From an uncultured Oscillospiraceae bacterium (GTDB lineage: Bacteria > Bacillota > Clostridia > Oscillospirales > Ruminococcaceae): a stretch of DNA of 10,454 nt. The notes under the pieces are model-generated. The model was not told where the DNA came from. It ran no database searches and was given only the letters and a program-made list of their open reading frames with translations. This document shows positions 5,647 to 10,454 of this stretch, in pieces; position 1 is the first letter of the stretch, and every line of letters begins with the position of its first letter. The stretch covers positions 1 to 10,454 of the forward strand of contig CANNTZ010000076.1 of assembly GCA_947522735.1 (NCBI GenBank), given 5' to 3'. Position numbers and translations under genes: made by a program.

Positions 5647-5856
5647 ATGAACGGGATCAAGGGCTATATCTCCATCCGGGAGGCGTCCTGCCGTTGGGGC
5701 GTATCGGAGCGGCGAGTCGATCAATACTGCGCCGAGGGGCGCATCCCCGGCGCGTCCCGGTTCGGGCGCTCATGGGCGATTCCGGAGGACGCGGAGAAGC
5801 CGTCCGATCCGCGCAGGAAAACCACGGGAGGAGGCGTTGGATATGATCTCCGATGA
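5647..5856 (+). CDS. Small helix-turn-helix DNA-binding protein (MerR/excisionase-like)
   Basis: The 69-residue protein is a single winged-helix type DNA-binding domain. ISIREASCRWGVSERRVDQY (9-28) is the helix-turn-helix, GRIPGASRFGRSWAIPEDA (31-49) is the wing with the GRIPGA and W-IP signature, and a basic tail follows (KPSDPRRK). This is the small excisionase/MerR-N class found both as recombination directionality factors and as stand-alone regulators. No recombinase is nearby, so regulation of this operon is more likely. An ATG 15 bp upstream is in frame, but the start at 5647 is chosen because GGAGGTG precedes it by 4-5 nt. Its end overlaps the sigma-factor start by 14 nt, so the two are probably translationally coupled. 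Confidence 0.85.
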   Translation: MNGIKGYISIREASCRWGVSERRVDQYCAEGRIPGASRFGRSWAIPEDAEKPSDPRRKTTGGGVGYDLR

Positions 5857-6397
5857 AGCCGCGTACCGGCGGTATCTGGACGGGGATAATAAAGCCGCCG
5901 ACCTGTTGGTGGAACGCTACGGCGATGCTCTGACCCTTTATATAAACGGATACATCAAGGATATGCACGAGGCGGAGGATCTGATGATCGAAGCCTTTTC
6001 CCGGCTATTTGCAAAGGAGCGTCCCATCACGAGGGAGGGAGGCTTCAAGGCATATCTCTATAAAATTGCCCGCAACCTTGCGCTGCGGCATGAGGGCAAA
6101 CGCCGTATCCTTTTCCTGCGGCTCGATGAGCTGGACTTTGAGCCGCAAAGCGATGCCCTTGCGGAGACAGAGCTGCTTAGGAGCGAGCGGGACAGGCGGC
6201 TTTACGCCGCATTGGAAAAGCTGAAGACAGACTACCGGGAGGCGCTGTACCTCGTCTACTTTGAGCGCATGAGCTATCAAAGCGCGGCGGCGGTCATGTC
6301 TAAAAATGAGCAGCAGGTCAAAAACCTTGTCTACCGCGGAAAGCAGAGCCTGAAAACGATCTTGGAGCAGGAGGGATTCGTCTATGCGGACCAATGA
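5843..6397 (+). CDS. ECF-type RNA polymerase sigma factor
   Basis: This 184-residue protein has the two-domain form of extracytoplasmic-function sigma factors. Region 2 spans about 8-88, with the core-binding helix EAEDLMIEAFSRLF (43-56) and the -10 recognition helix FKAYLYKIARNLALRHEGKR (68-87). A linker with an acidic stretch follows. Region 4 (about 119-172) has YREALYLVYFERMSYQSAAA and the -35 recognition helix KNEQQVKNLVYRGKQSLK. It should direct polymerase to a small set of promoters when freed from an inhibitor. A TTG six bases upstream is in frame, but the ATG at 5843 has AGGAGG 8 nt before it. It overlaps both neighbours by 14 nt. The products of the next genes are membrane proteins, pointing to membrane-controlled activity. 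Confidence 0.93.
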   Translation: MISDEAAYRRYLDGDNKAADLLVERYGDALTLYINGYIKDMHEAEDLMIEAFSRLFAKERPITREGGFKAYLYKIARNLALRHEGKRRILFLRLDELDFEPQSDALAETELLRSERDRRLYAALEKLKTDYREALYLVYFERMSYQSAAAVMSKNEQQVKNLVYRGKQSLKTILEQEGFVYADQ

Positions 6398-6737
6398 GGA
6401 ACGCGTCCGCTTGGTTAATAAACGGACGACGGAGCTCAAGCTGGAAAAGCAAAAAAGAAGGCAGTGGGCGCCGGAGGCGGCATGCATGGCGGCCTGTCTG
6501 CTGCTGATCGTCGCTATCGGCGCATGGATGCCGGAGCTTATGGCGGGAGCCGCAGGCGGCAGCGTTGTCCACTCTGCGGGAACGGCAAGCCTGATCGGAA
6601 GCCACGCCGCGCTGGGCTATATCATAATGGGGCTGCTGACATTCCTCCTCGGCGTATGCGTTACGTTGCTTTTATATCGGCTGCGGCGGAGAAGCCGGCG
6701 GAAGAGGAGGGAGGACGCCGGAGATGGAGAACTTTGA
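6384..6737 (+). CDS. Two-TM basic membrane protein, candidate anti-sigma factor
   Basis: The 117-residue product has a highly charged N-terminal segment (1-28, rich in R/K/E, helical), a first membrane span about 31-49, an external loop of about 27 residues rich in small residues, a second span about 77-98, and a very basic C-terminal tail (RLRRRSRRKRRED). Positive charges on both ends put both termini in the cytoplasm. It has no zinc anti-sigma motif (HxxxCxxC), so it is not a standard ZAS protein. Its place right after the sigma gene, with a 14-nt overlap, is where anti-sigma genes usually lie, and the N-terminal helix is the likely sigma-binding part; this is inference. It looks like a paralogue of the protein at 8125. 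AGGAGGG precedes the ATG by 8 nt. Confidence 0.8.
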   Translation: MRTNEERVRLVNKRTTELKLEKQKRRQWAPEAACMAACLLLIVAIGAWMPELMAGAAGGSVVHSAGTASLIGSHAALGYIIMGLLTFLLGVCVTLLLYRLRRRSRRKRREDAGDGEL

Positions 6738-7341
6738 ACTCGTCGACAACCTCTTTCAGATCACGGTGCTGCTCTGCGCCTGTGTCGCCGCCGGCATTCT
6801 CGCCCTGCGGCACAGGAGCCGCAGCCTGCTGATCCTGTCCCTTGCCTACGCCTGCTTTGCCATGGGCACTGTGTACTATGTGCTGTATCTGGCCATTATC
6901 GGCATCTGGCCACAGGTATTTTATGTGGCGGAGATCTCATGGCTGGCCGCATGGCTCTTTTACCTGTCCGAGCAGATATTGCGGGCAGAGGGGATGAAGC
7001 TCCGATTTTCGCTCCCTGCCGGAGCCGCGGCGGCGGCCGTTGCGACGGTGGCACTTGTCAACCGGGATTTCGGCCCATCCTATCTTGTTTCCGCACTGTT
7101 TTCCCTCGTGGCGGGCGCGACGGTGTATCTCTCGGTATCCCATATACAATGCGGCGGCTCTCATCGAAAAAGAGACGTTCTGATGATAAGCTGTGTCGTC
7201 TTGCAGGTGCTTTTGTATCTGGTTTCTGATTTTACGCGGAATTATACACGCTTCAATCTCTACTACGCCGTAGACCTGACGCTGACGCTTTCCATGGCCG
7301 CGCTGCTGCCGCTGACACTGCTGGAGGTGAAGAAGAATTGA
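6724..7341 (+). CDS. Seven-TM membrane protein of unknown function
   Basis: The 205-residue product is nearly all membrane. Hydrophobic segments lie at about 12-28, 34-57, 63-84, 97-112, 118-139, 150-169 and 179-200, with short loops and a cytoplasmic-looking C-terminus (LEVKKN). It has no soluble domain, no transporter motif and no protease motif. Aromatic-rich helices (FAMGTVYYVLYLAIIGIWPQ) resemble 7TM sensor modules of Firmicutes in general layout only. Given its place between the candidate anti-sigma factor and the PrsW-like protease, a sensory or scaffolding role is plausible. The ATG at 6724 has GGGAGG 9 nt upstream and overlaps the previous gene by 14 nt. Its stop overlaps the TTG of the next gene by 4 nt. 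Confidence 0.8.
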   Translation: MENFELVDNLFQITVLLCACVAAGILALRHRSRSLLILSLAYACFAMGTVYYVLYLAIIGIWPQVFYVAEISWLAAWLFYLSEQILRAEGMKLRFSLPAGAAAAAVATVALVNRDFGPSYLVSALFSLVAGATVYLSVSHIQCGGSHRKRDVLMISCVVLQVLLYLVSDFTRNYTRFNLYYAVDLTLTLSMAALLPLTLLEVKKN

Positions 7342-7976
7342 CCTATATCGAAAACATCCTTCTCTGCCTTGCGCTCCCGCTGATCTTATCCCTGTTTTTC
7401 ATCAAGGGGCGTGTTCGGCGCTACGCGCTGTTTTTGATTGTGGGCATGGCTGTCTGCCTGCTCAGCGCCTATGTCAGCAGCTTCTTCATGGGGCAATACG
7501 GCGTGAACGGCACGGTTGCAGCCATCGAGATTACACCCGTGTGTGAGGAGGGGATGAAGCTGCTGCCGCTGCTGTTTTTCTATCTGATTTTTGAGCCGGA
7601 GCCGAGAGAAATGCCCGCGGTGGCCATTGCCATCGCCGTAGGCTTTGCTACCTTTGAAAACGTCTGCTACCTGACGGAAAACGGCGCGGCCAATTTCAGC
7701 TTTCTGCTGATCCGCGGGCTCTCCGCCGGTGCGCTGCATATTCTCTGCGGCGTTCTTTCCGGCTTCGGCGTTTCCCATGTGTTTTGCCGCCGCTGGCTGG
7801 CCGTCACCGGCACGGCAGGCATCCTGGGCGCCTGCACCGGCTTCCATGCCATCTATAATCTGCTCATCACGGCGGAGGGCGGCTGGCGGCTGGCAGGGTA
7901 TCTCTTTCCCTCCGCTCTGCTTCTGCTCCTGTTTCTGGCAAGGAGCGTTCTCCCAAGGCTGAAGCTCTCATTTTAA
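7338..7976 (+). CDS. PrsW-like intramembrane protease
   Basis: The 212-residue membrane protein has about seven hydrophobic spans and the motif set of the PrsW family of glutamate-type membrane proteases, related to CAAX/ABI proteases. It shows EEGMK (E70, E71, K74) at the start of a helix, GFATFENV (102-109), an arginine and histidine in RGLSAGALH (126-134), and FHAIYN (169-174). PrsW proteins make the first cut in membrane anti-sigma factors (RsiW in Bacillus subtilis; RsiT/RsiU in Clostridioides difficile), after which the sigma factor is released. Being in one operon with an ECF sigma factor and a two-TM protein fits that role closely. The start is TTG with GGAGGTGA 7 nt upstream; it shares TTGA with the previous stop. 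A strong terminator follows within 20 nt. Confidence 0.85.
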   Translation: MTYIENILLCLALPLILSLFFIKGRVRRYALFLIVGMAVCLLSAYVSSFFMGQYGVNGTVAAIEITPVCEEGMKLLPLLFFYLIFEPEPREMPAVAIAIAVGFATFENVCYLTENGAANFSFLLIRGLSAGALHILCGVLSGFGVSHVFCRRWLAVTGTAGILGACTGFHAIYNLLITAEGGWRLAGYLFPSALLLLLFLARSVLPRLKLSF

Positions 7977-7994
7977 TGATCCCACAGGCTGCGC

Positions 7995-8029
7995 TGAGCC
8001 GTCCGGATTCGGGCGGCTCAAATTTTTTT
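7995..8029 (+). terminator. Strong intrinsic terminator after the PrsW-like gene
   Basis: TGAGCCGTCC (7995-8004) pairs with GGGCGGCTCA (8011-8020) over 10 bp with one G-T pair, closing a 6-nt loop. Then AA and a run of seven T (8023-8029) follow. This should end the sigma-PrsW transcript, so the next two genes need their own promoter or read-through. Confidence 0.92.
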
Positions 8030-8077
8030 GTTTTCAGGTGAGAGGATTTTTGATTTTATGTATTTTAGTAAGTAGAA

Positions 8078-8094
8078 GGGTGTTTCAGACACCC
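8078..8094 (+). promoter_or_regulatory. Small hairpin in the leader of the second two-TM gene
   Basis: GGGTGT-TTCAG-ACACCC is a perfect 6-bp stem-loop 30 nt before the ATG at 8125. It lies between the terminator and the ribosome site. It could stabilise the mRNA or act as a control element. No clear sigma-A promoter is visible at 8030-8077, which is AT-rich (TGATTTTATGTATTTTAG); this is where an alternative, perhaps ECF-dependent, promoter should lie. Confidence 0.35.
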
Positions 8095-8124
8095 AGGCAA
8101 AAACGAAGAAGGGGGGCCTTGGCA

Positions 8125-8463
8125 ATGACCGGCAGAACGGAGAGCCGGATGCGGGAGATCCGGCGAAGGACGCGGCAATACAGGCAGCGGCACGAAAGGC
8201 GTGTGCTTTCCGCCTTGACGCTGTGCAGTCTGCTTCTTTTGGCCGGCATAGGTACACTGTTCAAGGGCGCGCAGACGCCGGGCGTATCCTTCGTGGCGGA
8301 GGGATACGGCTCGGTTCTGCTGCAAAACGGCGCGGGACTGTATGTGCTTGTCGGCATCGCGGCTTTCGCAGTGGGCGTGACGCTGACCGTTATCTGCACC
8401 CGCTGTAGAAGAAACTCAAAAAACCGCGCATCGGATGCGGAAGAAAGCGAGAAATGGTTATGA
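8125..8463 (+). CDS. Second two-TM basic membrane protein, apparent paralogue of the 6384 product
   Basis: The 112-residue product repeats the layout of the protein at 6384: a charged N-terminal helix (MTGRTESRMREIRRRTRQYR, basic through 26), a first span about 27-45, a loop of about 24 residues, a second span about 70-92, and a basic tail. The second spans align well by eye (GLYVLVGIAAFAVGVTLTVI here, LGYIIMGLLTFLLGVCVTLL there), each preceded by a G/A-S-L/V motif and followed by R-rich sequence. An ATG further upstream is in frame, but the start at 8125 has AAGGGGGG 8 nt before it, and the extra residues would lie in the leader hairpin. It shares ATGA with the next start, so it is coupled to the surface-protein gene. 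It may be a second anti-sigma-like regulator or a membrane partner of that protein. Confidence 0.78.
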   Translation: MTGRTESRMREIRRRTRQYRQRHERRVLSALTLCSLLLLAGIGTLFKGAQTPGVSFVAEGYGSVLLQNGAGLYVLVGIAAFAVGVTLTVICTRCRRNSKNRASDAEESEKWL

Positions 8464-10454
8464 AAAAACGATTGCTCAGCATTCTGCTTATGTGCTGCAT
8501 GGTGCTGACACTGCTGCCGGCAACGGTTTTTGCCGAGGGCAGCACGGAAGAACCTCACGTGTGCACCTGTGAAACGGCTTGCACGCCGGAAGCGATGAAT
8601 CCTGATTGCCACGTCTGCGGAGCGGAGGGCGCACTGTTGGAGAGCTGCGGGAAATACGCCGCAGGGGAAAGCGGGCAGGCAGGTGAGCCTGACAATGCCC
8701 CGGCCACTATCGCGGCGGACGTACAGGCGCTCATTGATGCGCTGCCTGATCCGGCGGAGATCAACGAGGAGAATGCGGCGGACGTGGAAGCGCAGTTGGA
8801 AGCCATTGACGAGGCGAAAGCACAGCTTTCCGATGAAGATTTAGCGGCACTCGATTTTACCCGCTATGACGCGGCGGCTGCCGCGCTTCAAATTCTGCTC
8901 GGCGAGCCGGATATTGCTTTCACGCCGCAGGCTGCGGGTCTGCATTCCCACTGCGTCTGCGGCGGCAGCGTTTTGGCGGGCGATCATACCGGCCATTCCG
9001 ACGTGACCTATCAGCCGTGGAACGGCACGAGCAGCATTACATATACCAACAATACCGCCTATGTTTACCTGACAGACAATGCCACCATCAACAGCAATCT
9101 GGTGGTGGAGGGCACGACGCTTTACCTGTGCCTGAACGGCAAGACCTACGCCAGTAACGGCACAAATAAGATTCAGGTCAAAAACGGCGGCCGCCTTGTT
9201 CTCTGTGACTGTCAGGGCGGCGGCACCATCAAGGGCGCTACCTCCGGTTGGGGCGGCATGTGCATTTACCTCTATACCAGCAGACTGGATATGTACGGCG
9301 GCAAGCTCACCGGCGGCAAGGTCACCGGCAATGGGGGCGGCGGAGCCATCGCTCTGGATGACAAGGATTGCGTGTTCAATATGTACGGCGGTGAAATTTC
9401 CGGCAACAACGGCAGGAACTACGGCGGCGCTATTTTCCAGAACTTCGCGAAAAACAAGCCGAACGCTACCGGCGGAAAGTTCAATATGTACGGCGGCGTT
9501 ATCAAGAACAACACCGCCAAGAATGGCGGCGCATTCTTCTCCACCACCGGCGGCACCATCAATATGACCGGCGGCGAGATCTCCGGCAATACAGCGACCA
9601 TGAACAGCAACAATGCCGGCGGCGGCGCTATTTATATGCGCGGCAACGGTACGATCAACATTTCCGGCAGTGCGCAGATCACCGGCAATTCCTCCAGTCT
9701 GGACGGCGGCGCCATTCTGATGGGCTGGGGCACCATCAACATTTCCGGCAGCGTGAAGATCAACAACAATACCGCCAACCGCTGGGGCGGCGCCATCTGT
9801 CTGCGCCAAGATTCAAATCAAGTGACGACGCTCAACATGCGGGGCGGCGAGATCAGTGGCAACAGGGCCACGAAGGAAGGCGGCGCGGTTCATGTGCTTG
9901 ACAAGGACTGCATGTTCTACCTCTATGACGGCAAGATCACCGGAAACACCAGCGGCGACGGCGGCGCCATCTATCTGAATCAGGAGCCGTCGTGGCTGAT
10001 TATGCAAGGCGGCGAGATCTCCGGCAATACGGCCACCGGCAACGGCGGCGGCGTATATATTTACCGCACCGGCTCGGTCTGCCAACTCTATGGCGGTAAG
10101 ATCGAGAATAACAAAGCCAGCGGCAATGGCGGCGGCATTTATATCAACCCCAGCAACAGCGGCCAGCTGAGGGTCGGAAACAAGCCCCTCGTGCAGAACA
10201 ACACGGTTTCCGGCAAGGCCAACAATGTGTATCTGCCCTCCGGCAAGACGCTGACCATCGAGATCGGCATGTCCAAAGGCGCGTCCATCGGCGTCACCAC
10301 CGCGAATATCAGATACCCCGTGGCATTTTCTAATAATTACAAAAAAGACTACGCGAATTACTTTTTCGCGGATGACGCCAATGCCCACGTGGAGTATAAG
10401 GATGACCAGAAGCTGTACCTTGTTTCCGGCGCGGTTGCGCGGCCCCTCACTGTG
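8460..10454 (+). CDS. Large secreted beta-helix surface protein (3' end beyond window)
   Basis: The frame is open for 665 codons to the window edge. A Sec signal peptide occupies 1-25 (KKR, hydrophobic core, VFA|EG). Six cysteines follow at 35, 37, 41, 50, 53 and 63 (CTCETACTPEAMNPDCHVC core). Next is an acidic helical segment about 80-145 (DVQALIDALPDPAEINEEN), then a histidine/cysteine motif HSHCVCGG (162-169) with GDHTGHSDVTY. From about 207 to 570 at least ten right-handed beta-helix rungs repeat every 25-33 residues with the theme MYGGEISGNTA...GGAIY. Such proteins in gut Clostridia are usually wall-attached adhesins or glycan-facing proteins with further repeats and an anchor at the C-terminus; here the anchor is not visible. 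Start ATG 8460 overlaps the previous stop by 4 nt. An alternative ATG lies 6 nt upstream. Confidence 0.9.
   Translation, partial: MKKRLLSILLMCCMVLTLLPATVFAEGSTEEPHVCTCETACTPEAMNPDCHVCGAEGALLESCGKYAAGESGQAGEPDNAPATIAADVQALIDALPDPAEINEENAADVEAQLEAIDEAKAQLSDEDLAALDFTRYDAAAAALQILLGEPDIAFTPQAAGLHSHCVCGGSVLAGDHTGHSDVTYQPWNGTSSITYTNNTAYVYLTDNATINSNLVVEGTTLYLCLNGKTYASNGTNKIQVKNGGRLVLCDCQGGGTIKGATSGWGGMCIYLYTSRLDMYGGKLTGGKVTGNGGGGAIALDDKDCVFNMYGGEISGNNGRNYGGAIFQNFAKNKPNATGGKFNMYGGVIKNNTAKNGGAFFSTTGGTINMTGGEISGNTATMNSNNAGGGAIYMRGNGTINISGSAQITGNSSSLDGGAILMGWGTINISGSVKINNNTANRWGGAICLRQDSNQVTTLNMRGGEISGNRATKEGGAVHVLDKDCMFYLYDGKITGNTSGDGGAIYLNQEPSWLIMQGGEISGNTATGNGGGVYIYRTGSVCQLYGGKIENNKASGNGGGIYINPSNSGQLRVGNKPLVQNNTVSGKANNVYLPSGKTLTIEIGMSKGASIGVTTANIRYPVAFSNNYKKDYANYFFADDANAHVEYKDDQKLYLVSGAVARPLTV
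9280..10160 (+). repeat. Tandem degenerate beta-helix repeats within the surface protein
   Basis: At least ten imperfect copies of a 75-100 nt unit encode [MLI]xGGxIxxNxAxxxGGAI. They start near 9292, 9388, 9487, 9562, 9656, 9740, 9835, 9923, 10000 and 10087. GGCGGCGCCAT and ATCTCCGGCAA(T/C)A recur almost identically, so the array could recombine and change in length. Confidence 0.85.

Noticed and set aside
8841..9809. 322-codon minus-strand frame opposite the surface protein
   Set aside because: Its repetitive alanine/valine/isoleucine-rich product is the mirror of the beta-helix repeats on the plus strand.
9280..10160. CRISPR-like array
   Set aside because: The periodic repeats are degenerate, in frame and encode beta-helix rungs; there are no conserved direct repeats with unique spacers.

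Overview
The window looks like chromosome from a moderately GC-rich Gram-positive anaerobe of the class Clostridia, probably Oscillospiraceae-like. This is inferred from strong GGAGG-type ribosome sites, textbook sigma-A promoters, a CCA-encoding tRNA, NADP-type glutamate dehydrogenase, and a Gram-positive signal peptide on a very large beta-helix surface protein. No species marker is present, so the placement is tentative.

Left edge (1-603): the tail of a small unrecognised protein, possibly from a mobile element. It is followed by a hairpin, a frame-broken remnant on the minus strand, a strong terminator, and a complete tRNA-Leu(GAG) with a consensus promoter on the minus strand. The tRNA 3' end faces the possible mobile material, as at a tRNA integration site.

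Housekeeping block (603-4760): about 430 bases with no recognisable gene. Then, on the minus strand, come a ZIP-family metal transporter and tadA (tRNA adenosine deaminase), in that order of transcription. A plus-strand gene of unknown function has a TTG start and a leader rich in inverted repeats. A minus-strand gdhA has a clean promoter. The transporter has a perfect inverted repeat over its predicted -10/+1 region.

Decayed or silent stretch (4760-5580): no intact gene is evident. It holds a plus-strand frame with a good Shine-Dalgarno and ATG but a TAA as second codon, followed by about 80 protein-like codons. A degenerate XRE-type helix-turn-helix lies antisense to its end.

Signalling block (5582-10454 and beyond): a sigma-A-like promoter leads a tight operon. 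It encodes a small helix-turn-helix protein, an ECF sigma factor, a two-TM basic protein, a seven-TM protein and a PrsW-like membrane protease, ending at a strong terminator. Next comes a second two-TM protein that looks like a paralogue of the first. It overlaps by 4 nt a large secreted protein with at least ten beta-helix repeats that runs off the window. The simplest model is membrane signal transduction in which the PrsW-like protease cuts one or both two-TM proteins to free the sigma factor, with the surface protein as target or partner. The parts are recognisable, but the wiring is inference. This is the best candidate for an undescribed system here.
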